From Holothuria scabra (Eukaryota; Echinodermata; Holothuroidea; Aspidochirotida; Holothuriidae), in contig CM074179.1 of NCBI GenBank assembly GCA_037179385.1, forward strand, positions 124,001 to 188,000: a stretch of DNA of 64,000 nucleotides. Direction: 5' to 3'. The notes below the pieces were generated by a model. The model searched no databases and was not told the DNA's origin. It saw nothing but the letters and a program-made list of their open reading frames with translations. Shown here piece after piece: positions 1-10,076 of the stretch (position 1 is its first letter; each line of letters opens with the position of its first letter). The position numbers and the translations under genes are program-made.

Positions 1-900
1 TATCGAATTGGAACAGGTGATATGTCTCATTGCTCTTTTTAGCAGAACACCTAACTTATTTAATAAATACTTGCTTGATCCAGACCGAATAATGCAACAG
101 TAAGTGAGATGTGGGAGTACAAGTGTTTGATAAAGGGACCTGAGAATGCTTCTGGGGAGTGTATGTTTCAGTTTTGAAAGGATTCCTACACTTTTTGCAA
201 CAAGAGCAGAAGTATACTTAATGTGATCATGCCAAGTAAGTTTAGAGTCTATGAAAACACCTAAAAATTTAACGCAATCTACCATAGCAATTTACCATTA
301 ATATCAATATTAAAGTTTACCATATCATCATTTTCATTGAAAACAATAAAATTCGTCTTATCTAAGTTTAGGGAAAGTTTGTTTGTGGCAAACCAATCAC
401 TGTATGCAGCTAGATCATTTCTAATGGTTTGTTTCAGACGTTCAACACTACTACCATAAAAGAAAATATTTGTATCATCAGCAAATAACACAATAGATGA
501 ATTCGAAGGAATTTTACTTACATCATTCATATAAATTATAAAAAGAAGCGGTCCTAGAATTGACCCTTGAGGGACACCACAGTGAATGTTATTTACATCA
601 GAGTTTATTCTTTGAAAAGAGATAAAATGTTTTCTGTTGTTAAGATAGCTAGTAAACCAAGAAAGAAAAGTTCCCCTGATACCGTAGTGAAATAATTTTT
701 GACAGAGTATGGTGTGATCAATGGTGTCGAACGCTTTAGATAAATCAAGAAAATCAAATTACCTACAGCAATTTGGTTGTTGTTTATGGCCTGTGTTAAA
801 TTATCGACGGCATCAGCAAGGGCCATATCAGTGGAGAGACCAGGTCGAAAGCCATATTGACCATTAAAAAGAATGTTATGTTTCAACGTTGAACAGCATA
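1..900 (-). pseudogene. LINE reverse transcriptase fragment (CR1/Daphne-like group)
   Basis: Minus-strand reading gives a non-LTR retrotransposon reverse transcriptase in pieces. At 605-886 the motif YGFRPGLSTDMALAD matches the conserved region ahead of the first catalytic aspartate. At 279-530 FADDTN is the catalytic YxDD-type box, followed by [14 protein letters not shown], typical of the CR1/Jockey-like thumb. The first catalytic region is disrupted by a frameshift near 750-780, where the frame switches. The 3' end of the element lies left of the window and the 5' end is truncated near 900. No endonuclease is seen. Clade is a guess from motif wording; LINE identity is secure. Confidence 0.85.
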
Positions 901-938
901 GTTTTCTTTTGTGGAAGATAATGTGCCTTTCGAATGAT

Positions 939-982
939 GGTATGTCTGTGTAGTTTGATGCATCAAACTACACAGACATACC
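939..982. repeat. Perfect 44-nt palindrome
   Basis: Two 22-nt arms meet at 960/961 with no spacer: the left arm begins GGTATGTCTGTGTAG and the right arm is its exact reverse complement. It sits between the truncated LINE fragment and the first polymerase-side exon of the Polinton. It could be a cruciform or hairpin relic of a mobile-element terminus; function unknown. Confidence 0.9.
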
Positions 983-1000
983 CTTATTTTTGCAGAAATG

Positions 1001-1284
1001 TTGCCTTGCCCCCCCCCCCCTGAAAATATAGATTTAGAAGTTTTTGTAATTTGTTTTATCTGAGTGTTTAAATGCTTCCCTTAATAGAGTGCGAATTTAT
1101 GTTCATCTATTTAAATCTGATTGTTGAAATATGTAGTCTAAGCGTTAGCTATGTGTGTGTGTGTGTATATAAAGTCATCTTGTACGTGTGTGTGTGTGTG
1201 TGTTTGAGGGTGTATGTATGTGAGTTTGTTGAGATTATTAAAATGTAGTTATTCAGTTATAGCCTATTGATTTTTTCATTACAG
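1001..1284. other. Non-coding spacer with C-run and GT microsatellite
   Basis: Contains a C homopolymer near 1010-1020 and two (GT)n runs around 1150-1205. It ends in a pyrimidine tract and acceptor (ttttttcattacag, AG at 1283-1284) in front of the first coding-like exon. No Polinton terminal inverted repeat was recognised here. Confidence 0.6.
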
Positions 1285-1446
1285 ATTCGATTGAGAGAAT
1301 GTTTCGGGAAACCGAACTGCCAGCCGAGTTAAATGACCAAGATGCTTTGCTGTTGGATTGGCTCGTAACAGGGGGTGAATCAGAAGGAATTACTGATGCC
1401 GAAATGATGTCAGCGATGTCCATGTTGGAGGCTCCCTCACAAAACG
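1285..1446 (+). CDS. Acidic 5' exon, copy 1 (upstream of Polinton polymerase)
   Basis: An open stretch between a good acceptor (AG at 1283-1284) and a consensus donor (gtgagt from 1447), entered and left in phase 1. It encodes an acidic segment with the core LPAELNDQDALLLDWLVTGG. The same segment recurs at 1787-1935, so this looks like a duplicated exon. No enzyme domain is recognised. It may be the N-terminal leader of the polymerase protein, or a separate small protein. Splicing is inferred from sequence signals only. Confidence 0.5.
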
Positions 1447-1569
1447 GTGAGTTATACAATTAATTAAAGGGATGGGGGTATATAGAACTGCAGTGATTGA
1501 ATTGTACGTTTGTGTTTGTATAGTTTGCGCGATCGCGTGCGCGCGCGTGTGTATGTGCGTGTGTTTTAG

Positions 1570-1745
1570 TGGACAAAGCAGGGGGCGTAACAAAGACCGT
1601 CGAGGGTTCCAAACCCATTTACCAACACTCATCCATCAAAAGTAAAAGTAAGACGTTGCATCCACCAGTTCAGAGTTTGATGACGTCGTCAACGTCAAGA
1701 TCCCCTCCCCCCACTCAGACATCGTCAGCCCGTGTCAGTTCTAAT
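1570..1745 (+). CDS. Possible middle exon, Ser/Pro-rich low-complexity
   Basis: Follows a pyrimidine-rich tract and AG at 1568-1569 that would keep the phase of the preceding exon. It encodes a Ser/Thr/Pro/Lys-rich linker (for example TSSTSRSPPPTQTSS) without a recognisable domain. The donor near 1735-1742 is weak, so this exon is tentative. It lies between the two copies of the acidic exon. Confidence 0.3.
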
Positions 1746-1786
1746 TTTGAAATATTAATGCTAAAACGTGTCTTGTTTGTTTTCAG

Positions 1787-2538
1787 ATACTGTGGAAAGA
1801 ATGTTTGAAGAGAGCGAGTTACCCTTAGAACAGATGAGTGATCAAGAAGCGTTGCTCCTGGAATGGCTCGTGACTGGTGGAGAGAATGAAGGACTGACTG
1901 ATGAAGATATGCTGTCAGCTATCCCAACCCTCCGCCCGACACCTCCTTCACCAACACCTATGGATTCTGACGACCATGCGACATCCAATCCTCCTCGAAG
2001 GACTTATGTTGGCAGGGTCAACGAAGGAGCATCCACATCGGGTCTCACAAGAGGACATAAACGCTCCCATGATGACGACGAAGAAGGGCTCCCCGCTATT
2101 CAGGAGGATGAAGAAGGACACAGTGATGAAGTCGATCTCAACAACGTAAGCCAGTTTTTTAAAGTAGAAAAAGTGACCGAAAAATTTGTAAAAAAATTTA
2201 ACGCTACATCTAGCGACCATTTTGTTAAGTTTAGAAATTTAGACAAGTTAAATGCAAACACTTTTTCTATTATTCTAGGACAAATAATTGAGCACTTAAT
2301 TGAAACTTTAACTGATGGGATGTCCGCACATGATATGGTTCGACTTGTTATTAGTTCTGATCTTTTAGATACTCCAATCGCGTTACCGTTTGTACGGAGA
2401 CGCGATTTGAGTGTAGAGCGTATCATGTCTCACATAGAAAAAATTCTACAATCCCATCAAGAAATAATTTTGGACAAGGGTTTACGTCTAAATTTTATTC
2501 ATTTGAAAATGCCCTGTGGAGGAGGGCACATTAGTTAA
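1787..2538 (+). pseudogene. Acidic exon copy 2 and N-terminal region of Polinton polymerase
   Basis: Begins after a pyrimidine tract and AG at 1785-1786. Residues encoded by 1787-1935 repeat the acidic block of 1285-1446 (MSDQEALLLEWLVTGG). Then come a Ser/Asp/Glu-rich linker, a basic KRSHDDDEE stretch and a roughly 120-residue helical-looking domain ending in a Gly-rich turn. A TAA at 2536-2538 stops the frame, but the same frame continues without shift into the polymerase N-terminus, so this is probably a nonsense mutation inside one long polymerase ORF. Polinton polymerases commonly carry long, poorly conserved N-terminal extensions, which fits. Confidence 0.55.
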
Positions 2539-5500
2539 CGTGGGGGGAAGGGTATTGGGAATCCGGGGATTGACTTAGTAAAGTTTTTGAAGCAAAAGCG
2601 GTCCATTATTAGAATTCCAATCACCGAAGATCAGTTGTGCTGTGCCAGAGCAATCGTTACCGCTATTGCACGTAAAGAACAACATCCAAAATGGGAATCA
2701 ATTAGAAAAGGGCGACCAATACAATTAGCGTTGGCAAAGAAGTTACATCGGGACTCGGGCGTACCTGAAGGTCCCTGTGGTATTGACGAATTAAAGGCTT
2801 TTCAATCGTTTTTAGGCAAAAGGTATCAGATTGTGGTATTCTCACTGAGCCACATGAATGAAATCATATTTAGGGGTGATTATCAGCCACAGCAAATTTA
2901 TTTGTATTATCATCATAATCATTATGATTTGATGACATCGCCGACTGGATTTTTTTAGTCGGACATACTATTGTCCCTTTCACAATGTATTCTATGAAAA
3001 CAGATTTGGGCACACGTGTGAAAACACATGTAACGTTTGCTACAACGGTAATTGCAAAAGTGATCCAGAAAAGGATTGGATAAAATGTACAAGTTGTAAT
3101 CGCAATTTTAAAATGACCAATGTTACAGGAATCATTTATCAAATTCCAAAGGGGGGGGGGGGATACTATGACTGTTTGTGATCGACTGAAAATTTGTTCG
3201 GTTTGCGAAAAGTTCTACAGGGTTGTGAAAAACAAAGACGGGACGGTTCGTCCGCATAAATGTAATGAGTATTTTTGTAGAATTTGTAAAATTAATGTTA
3301 AGGATGGTCACAAATGTTTCATTCAGGTATACGAAGACAAGAAAAAACGAAAGGAAAAGGGACAAGATGAAGAGGGAGGGGAGGGTAGAATAAGGCCAAA
3401 GGAAACCCCCCATAAGTACATATTTTTTGATTTTGAGACCATTCAGGAGACTGGGATTCATGTTCCAAACTTGTGTGTTGTGCAAATGGTCTGTGATCTT
3501 TGCATTACGGAGCCCTTTGAAAGTGAGTGTCTTGTCTGTGAGGAAAAGCAAGTAATTTTCCAAGGTCCTAACACTAAGAGAGAATTTTGTGAATGGCTCC
3601 TTGCCCCTCCACGAAATAACTCTACATGTATTGCTCATAATTTAAAGGGATTTGATGGGTACTTCATTTTACAACATTTGTATGACAATGGAGTAGTTCC
3701 TGAAATAATAACAAATGGGGCAAAAGTAATGTCCATAAAGCTACTTCGAAACAGCATAAGATTGATAGATTCGGTGAATTTTTTACCGATGCCTTTGTCT
3801 AACATGCCAAAGACGTACGGGTTCAATGAATTAAAGAAGGGATATTTTCCACATTTATTCAATACAACCGAAAATCAAACGTACATAGGTCATTTTCCTG
3901 AAGCTTCCTATTACGCTCCGGATGTTATGAGTTCGGAGAAACGGAAAGATTTTTTCAATTGGTATGAGACTGAGAAAAATAAGAGTTTGTTATTTGATTT
4001 TCACAAAGAACTGGTAGCTTATTGCATCAGTGATGTAGACATTTTGAGGCGTTGTTGTTTGAAGTTTCGAAGTCTCTTTATGGACATTACATGTGAAGAA
4101 ATTGATAATAATGTCGAAGATGAAGCAGAGGAGGGGGACGGGGTGGTTACGGAAATGTGTGGGGTAGATCCTTTTAAACATTGTATAACCATTCCTTCGG
4201 CATGTAATCTTGTTTTCAGGCGTACCTATATGAAGCCAAACTCGATTGCTGTTTTCACCAGCGATAAACCAAAGAGTTATTCGTTCGCGGCGTTGGAATG
4301 GTTGTACTACGAAAGCAAACAAAGAGGTGTGTATATACAACACGCACAAAATGAGGGGGAAGAAAAAATAGGAAATTATCGTGTAGACGGGTTTGCTAAG
4401 GAGGGCAAAATTATTTTCTCTTTCCAAGGGTGTTTTTGGCATGGTTGTCTAAAATGTTTCAACGAAGACACTATGCACCCCACCAAAAATGAGTCTATGG
4501 GTGAGGTTTTTAAACGTAGTGAAAAAGTTAAAAACATCCTTATGAGCATGGAAGGCTACCAGTATGTAGAAATTTGGGAACACGAATGGCAAGACTTAAA
4601 GAAAACTCTTTCATCGGAGATGAAAGCTGAAATTGCGAAAATTCCTAGGAATTTAGACCCGTTGGTTCCTCGAGAAGCCTTTCTTGGAGGCAGACATAAC
4701 GGTATAAAATTATACTACGAGGTGAAAGAAGGTGAACAGATCAAATACCTTGATTTTTGTTCACTTTATCCCTTTACAAACAAATACTGTTCATATCCGA
4801 TAGGCCATCCAAAAATCCTCACACGCGATCTGTCTCACGATATCACCAAGTACTACGGGCTTGTTCGTTGTACTATTTTACCACCGAATGATCTATTTCA
4901 CCCTGTTTTGCCAGTTAAAATCCACAATAAACTCATTTTCCCTTTATGCCGTTCTTGCGTTGAAGAAAAAGCGACTGTTAATTGTAACCATTCCGACGCC
5001 GAACGTGCTTTGACAGGTACTTGGGTAACTTTGGAGGTTGAAAAAGCTGTAGAGAAAGGGTATAAATTATTGGGGGTTGAGGTCGTTTGGCATTTCGAAG
5101 AAACTGCTTAATACAACCGAGAAACAAAGGAAGGGGGACTATTCACGAATTACGTGAATACCTTTCTTAAGATTAAGCAGGAAGCGTCGGGATGGCCCGA
5201 CTGGTGTGTCACAGAGGTGGATCGTCAACGGTATTTGACAGAGTACGCTGCGAACGAGGGTATTAAAAACTAGAACCTTCTAAAATTGAGAAAAACCCAG
5301 GATTAAGAGCCCTGGCCAAATTAATGTTGAATAGTTTCTGGGGAAAATTCGGACAACGTGAAGACTTGGTGAAAACAGAGATAGTTAGCGAACCGGGTCG
5401 ATTGTATGATCTGATGAAAGCTTGTGATGAAACGGAAGTAAAAGATGTTCGTTTTATCAATGATGAAATTTTGGAGGTTCAGTTTAAAGACAAGCAAAAT

Positions 5501-6053
5501 TTTACTTATACTAATTCACGTGTGAATGTCGTCATTGCGGCGTTCACCACATGTCACGCTCGTTTGCGCCTGTATGATGTCATTGACCGATTAAGTGAAA
5601 GGGTGCTATATTTTGACACTGACAGCGTCATATACATTTCACGTCCAGGTGATTGGGATCCACCAACGGGTGATTACTTAGGCGACCTAACAAACGAAAT
5701 AAGTCCAAAAGATTGTAATTTTATTCGTTCTTTTGTCACGGGGGGTCCTAAAAATTATGCCTACACGTTGGATACTGGCAAGTCTGTGTGTAAAGTTAGA
5801 GGCATTACTTTAAATTACAAGAATGCCCAGAGAGTCAATTATGATACTCTTGTTTCAAATGGTACAAAACATTCACTCACCCGACCCTTACGCTGTATCT
5901 GTTCACAATCCCCGAAAGATTACACGAGATGTCGTCTCGAAGGAAATTGTGAATAAGCCCATGACGAAAGACTACAGGGTCGTTTATGACAAACGGATTA
6001 TCTTGCAAGATTTTAGAACAGTACCGTATGGGTATAAAATGGAAAACGATTAA
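2539..6053 (+). pseudogene. POLB: Polinton protein-primed DNA polymerase B, multiply broken
   Basis: Family-B, protein-primed type polymerase that would replicate the element. Visible in order: an N-terminal block (KRSIIRIPITEDQLCCARA); a Cys/His zinc-finger-like region (about 2950-3320); a 3'-5' exonuclease with YIFFDFETIQ, CIAHNLKGFDGYFI and YCISDVDIL (Exo I-III); polymerase motif A as KYLDFCSLYPF; motif B as LNSFWGKFGQR; motif C as YFDTDSVIY; and a C-terminal RTVPYGYKM tail. Breaks: frameshift in the T-run near 2950, frameshift around the G-run at 3151-3161, in-frame TAA at 5109-5111, frameshift in an A-run near 5266, and frameshift near 5850-5870. Catalytic residues are retained, but the gene cannot make an intact protein as assembled. 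Homopolymer-associated indels could partly be assembly errors. Confidence 0.93.
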
Positions 6054-6351
6054 TCGAAAAAGAAGTGTGTGCGTGTTTTTTTTTTGGAACATTTTTATTC
6101 TAAGCTACTCACTTTTTAACACACAAATTACCAGAAAGACATAATGTACTTAAGTTTACTCGAACCAAATGTAAGAAAGTTAAAGTAATACAATAAAAGA
6201 AATATATACAAAAAGAAAAAGAAGAGAAAGCAATACTGCAATCAAAGAATGAGAAAAAATGATTGTTTGTTTCTTTTTTGTGTACGTGTCGTCTGTTTAA
6301 AATGACTTAAGTCAATTAGTCTTAGTGTAGATCTAAGTTAATGATAAAATA
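6054..6351. other. AT-rich convergent intergenic spacer of the Polinton
   Basis: Lies between the 3' ends of the plus-strand polymerase and the minus-strand late-gene block. A/T-rich with short homopolymers (T-run near 6070-6080). AATAAA-like strings (for example caataaaag near 6190) could serve transcripts from either side. No coding potential seen. Confidence 0.5.
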
Positions 6352-7110
6352 TTAAAATGATTCCCATGTAACTTTTTTCCTTTTACTATATTTCCCATCC
6401 CCCTTGCGTTTGGGGCGTTCATCCCTGGGGGGCGTGGGTAACAGTTTAGAAAAGTCCCTACGAGGTCCTTTCTCCCTAATCTGATGCATGGTTTGACGCC
6501 TCATCAAATTTCCCACGTAAGCCTCCGGGAAGTTTAAATCTGTAAGTCCATGAATAAACTGTTGCCAACCAATAGGATTAAAGTCTTTGCGAGAGTGCAT
6601 TACGTCTAGAATTAAATCTGTCACATTAGATCCATGAATAGTTTCTCCTTGATAAAGTAATTCTCCCTTTGCGTTCCAATCAATAACGGGTTGCCTTTCG
6701 GATTGTCGATGGTCGCTGATCCGTTCAAGCAGTAATTTAGCTTTACTCTTCAAAGATTTTGGGAAGTTTGCCAGTAAAAGATCATCAGACTTCATAGCTG
6801 GTGCTTCTTTGGGAGTGAGGGCGGCATCTTCACTGTCATCATCATTGCCTTTTTCTTTGTCGCTAGGGGTATTCGTAATCTTGATTCCAATCGGTTTATT
6901 TACTCTCTGTTTTTCAGCATCCAAGTAACGTTGTAGGGTCTGGTTGTACAATTCTACTTTCTCGTACAGCGATAAATCTCCTCTCTCCAAAGTAGATTTC
7001 ATGTCCCCGTCCAACTGATTAAGTCTCAATTGAGATTTATCTTGGCTGCTCAAGTTCAAAACTCGAGCTACGTCTTGGGGCATTAAAACCATTTTCTTTG
7101 CAAATTGCAT
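6352..7110 (-). CDS. Uncharacterised Polinton late protein, intact ORF (252 aa)
   Basis: Intact ORF with ATG at 7110. No catalytic motif recognised. It has a hydrophilic first half, an acidic/Lys linker (DKEKGNDDDSED, about residues 90-100), a conserved-looking block with FPKSLKSKAKLLLERI and IHGSNVTDLILDVMH (about 114-170), and a strongly basic C-terminal tail (RDERPKRKGDGKYSKRKK). It begins only 4 nt after the stop of the upstream minus-strand gene, as expected for a compact virus-like late cluster. The basic tail suggests nucleic-acid or virion-core association; that is inference. Confidence 0.7.
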   Translation of the reverse strand: MQFAKKMVLMPQDVARVLNLSSQDKSQLRLNQLDGDMKSTLERGDLSLYEKVELYNQTLQRYLDAEKQRVNKPIGIKITNTPSDKEKGNDDDSEDAALTPKEAPAMKSDDLLLANFPKSLKSKAKLLLERISDHRQSERQPVIDWNAKGELLYQGETIHGSNVTDLILDVMHSRKDFNPIGWQQFIHGLTDLNFPEAYVGNLMRRQTMHQIREKGPRRDFSKLLPTPPRDERPKRKGDGKYSKRKKVTWESF

Positions 7111-7114
7111 CCTG

Positions 7115-7462
7115 CTACTTTTTAGTCAAAGCCCCTATTAACAAACCTCCGAGAGATGAGATGATCGGCTTCAGAAGGACGCTTAAAAAGCCACCTTGTT
7201 GAACTAAAATGTTTCTTCTCTTTGGTCGACTCAACCTTTTATCACCAAGTGCTCTTAGGTGCTTCTTGTAACGCGCTAACTTTGATCTCTGAGCTTTTGA
7301 AACAGGAACATTGCCTTTTACCACATTAGATACACATTCACACAGACTGGTTATCAAACTTTCGTCTGCGTGTCGCAAAAAAGCTTTGCGTTGATGGGGT
7401 GAGCATTTGGCTAAAAAGCGTAGTTCATGGGCATGTTTTTTCAGCCTCCTGGGTGGTGCCAT
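7115..7462 (-). CDS. Small basic protein with hydrophobic C-terminus (115 aa)
   Basis: Intact ORF with ATG at 7462. Highly basic (PPRRLKKHAHELRFLAKC; KHLRALGDKRLSRPKRR), ending in a hydrophobic Gly/Leu-rich tail (LLKPIISSLGGLLIGALTKK). This is the composition of a virion core or membrane-active peptide rather than an enzyme. It sits between the packaging ATPase and the 252-aa protein in the Polinton late block. I cannot assign it to a named family. Confidence 0.65.
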   Translation of the reverse strand: MAPPRRLKKHAHELRFLAKCSPHQRKAFLRHADESLITSLCECVSNVVKGNVPVSKAQRSKLARYKKHLRALGDKRLSRPKRRNILVQQGGFLSVLLKPIISSLGGLLIGALTKK

Positions 7463-7514
7463 GGTGAAGAATGACGTAGATCACCCCATGAAATAATTTT
7501 TATTAGAAACGGGG

Positions 7515-8135
7515 CTATTTAGGCAGGTACACGTACTGCTGTTCTCCTGGAAATATGTTTGTGCGCAATCGATATTCCTCGGGTGTGTAGGGTTTAAGAT
7601 CGATGAAGAGATAACCGTAAGGCTTTTTAGTCGCATCCGGAAAGGCTTCTTGCATAAATTTTACTTGACCGGGATACATTTGTCTTGCAAGACTGGACAC
7701 TTGCGATTGATCCCGTGGGTTTTTAAACAGAACGATGTAGTGGGCATTAAGTGTAATGTTACGATTTTCTTTCGCTCCGTAGAAGTTTTGCAAAATGTAG
7801 ATAACAGAGATATTCCTATGGTGGGATCCTTTAGAAAATAAGTCGGTGATTCGTTTATCATTTCCATGTGATGTCATAATATCATCTAAAATTATCAAAG
7901 TTTTGTAAGATGGGTCCAGATATTCTTCCAAATTTGTCCGGAGGCCTTCAACAAAGCGGATTTGAGGGAGGGCAGCAGACATTCCACAAAAGCTGGCTGA
8001 TATTCCCCATAGCAGTAGAGAATCCTCTCAGGCGCTCCTTCAATGACATCTTGAGTTAATAGTTTTTTGAGTTTTTCCGCAACCGGTCGGCCCTGCTATT
8101 ACACAGGTGAAGGGATGCGTCAGCTTCGGGTTCAT
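7515..8135 (-). pseudogene. ATP: Polinton genome-packaging ATPase (FtsK/HerA type), frameshifted
   Basis: DNA-packaging ATPase that would load the genome into capsids. The start is an ATG at 8133-8135. Walker A (GPTGCGKT) is encoded at 8070-8093. Walker B is LIILDDIM (about 7880-7900), followed by SHHRNISVIYILQNF, a sensor-like segment ending in a conserved Gln. Length about 200 residues, normal for Polinton ATPases. Two breaks: one directly after Walker A in the A-run near 8060-8069, and one near 7975-7990 just ahead of the long open segment. Both catalytic boxes survive in different frames. Confidence 0.88.
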
Positions 8136-8279
8136 TACAGAATATGAACCCTCTAGATGAAAAGCATCACAATTTATTATCGCTGACAGCAATGGTAGAA
8201 GAAATAAATAGGGTGACATAATGAAGTGAACAGTTACCGGTGTGAATCTACTTGTAAAAATGACTCTACTTTTACAGTG

Positions 8280-8875
8280 CTAGTAGTATTTATCAGTTAA
8301 TTTTCTTGCAATTTGTAACACAATGTATTCGTGATCACTAACTTTAAAATCTAAGCTGTATCTTTTAGTGATAAAATCATTTACTAGACTGTCATTAAAG
8401 GATGGATCGTCAGTAAATTTACCAATAATCGTATTCATAGATAAATTTCTGCATCTGTGAAGCAAAAAGAACAAACAGTATTGACCACAGACGGTGGACA
8501 TAAATCCTTGCAAACGCTTCTTGTTCCATTGGATAATATTGGAATGTTTCTTTAAAAAATGTTCAAAGTACGGGGAGCACTCTTCGGGTGTTCTGCCAAA
8601 GAATCAAAAAAATCTGCTCCATTGTCATCAAAGTACATAGCCACCCAATGAGATCCTGGTTTATCCGCCTTGTCTGTATTTGCTATAAAAGCACGGGGAA
8701 AAGAGAAGCGTTCCCTTGGAAGGCAATCTGAAGGAAAAACTCCATGGAAGTAACAAGAGCCCAATGGGCACTGTGGTTCCTTGCTAGATATTATGAGAAC
8801 TGTACAGCCAGTCTGTGAAATGGAGCTAAGCAAAAGTTCATACTCAATGTTTGTAACATCTTCACAAGGGGTATT
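8280..8875 (-). pseudogene. PRO: Polinton adenain-like cysteine protease, frameshifted
   Basis: Ulp1/adenain-fold cysteine protease that processes capsid precursors. The upstream segment (8552-8833) carries the catalytic His in KPGSHWVAMYFDDNG. The downstream segment (8280-8513) carries the catalytic Cys in TVCGQYCLFFLLHRC. A frameshift in a short T-run near 8600-8610 separates them. The first segment has no ATG: its frame opens just inside a TAA near 8880, so the true start is lost or lies in a missing exon. Located next to the ATPase in the usual Polinton cluster. Confidence 0.87.
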
Positions 8876-9935
8876 TTAGTACTAATTTTACATGAAATCA
8901 AAGATTAAATTTCTGTGGCCTTACTAACATTCAACTTTTGTAATGCTTGGTGATCCTTCAAAAACACTACCTCATTTCCATATGTATTTATGCTTGTAAT
9001 CAAATTTGATGTTATCACCAATAAATGATACACAACGTGGTCAGAGAATGAAAAACACCCCTTGTATTTCTCTCACAAGTTATTTTTACCTGCTCTCAAA
9101 TAAAACTTGCTGTTACTTTAAAACAATCTACCACTTGTCTTGTTTGCTACCTCTACACAGAGAAAAGGGTTTATTCAGCAGTCAAGCAGAAAGCAAGTGA
9201 TGAATGAAGTGTGATAATAGAATGAGGATAAGGTTACCTCACAGAGCACAGCAGTATTAAAGAGACATATTGTAGAATCCATGCATTGCTTCCACTGGCA
9301 GAGAGACCAGTTTAATGCAGAGTGACCTGTGCTCAGTGAAATCTACAGATTTCAGTCATTACCCTCTTAAAACTTTGAATGATCCAAAATATGTGTACAA
9401 CCCGAAAAAATCATTACTGAACGAACAAAAAGGACAAATTTCTAAGGTGTTTAAGTGCGTAAGCATGCAAAGCCAGGTGAGATAGAAAATCTATTGAAAC
9501 TATCTTTATCTAGCTTACAAGATTTTCTAAATAACATTTCTAGCAGTTGACCTCCAGTGACCTTGATGACCTTTGACCTTAACCAAACACAGATCGATTT
9601 GAAATCTGTCCTTTCTACCTTAAAATACTGTGTTAAAACGTTTTTCAGTGTTTGACCCCTGGTGACCTCTGATGACCAATTGACCTTCACCGAACATATC
9701 CAATTTCATCCTTACACCATAACACATCCACGCACCAAGTATGACATCTATCCAAGTTTCCTAACTAGAAATATCATGTTGAGAAGGTTTTTAGTTTTTG
9801 ACCTCTGGTGACCCCAAATGACCTTTGACCTCCACCAAAAACGATAGGGCACACCTTCTCCCTATGACGAATCTATGTACCAACTCCAAGTTTCATCCGA
9901 CCTTCCCTTGAGTTAGAGCGTGCCGAAGCAAGTGT

Positions 9936-9966
<31 letters not shown>

Positions 9967-10050
9967 CCAAACCTGACTACACAGGTTCCTTTGCTACCGC
10001 AAGGAACCAATTACGAACGACTGAATCCGACTTAATCGTTTGTAATAGCT
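8876..10050. repeat. Insertion-like spacer with TGACCTTTGACC repeat array and CA microsatellite
   Basis: This gap separates protease from capsid gene, which are usually close. From about 9540 to 9910 there are three degenerate units of roughly 120-125 bp, each carrying (T)TTGACCTCTGGTGACC-like and TGACCTTTGACCT strings. They are followed by a (CA)n tract at 9933-9966 and a hairpin at about 9988-10012 (GGTTCCTT / AAGGAACC). A single similar unit occurs at 49275-49375. 8876-9500 has no recognisable gene. Confidence 0.65.
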
Positions 10051-10076
10051 GTATGGTATTCATGTTTGCCTTGGCC

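Noticed and set aside
1390..1632. Minus-strand ORF with His/Thr-rich repeats
   Set aside because: Derived from the GT microsatellite and antisense of the acidic exon.
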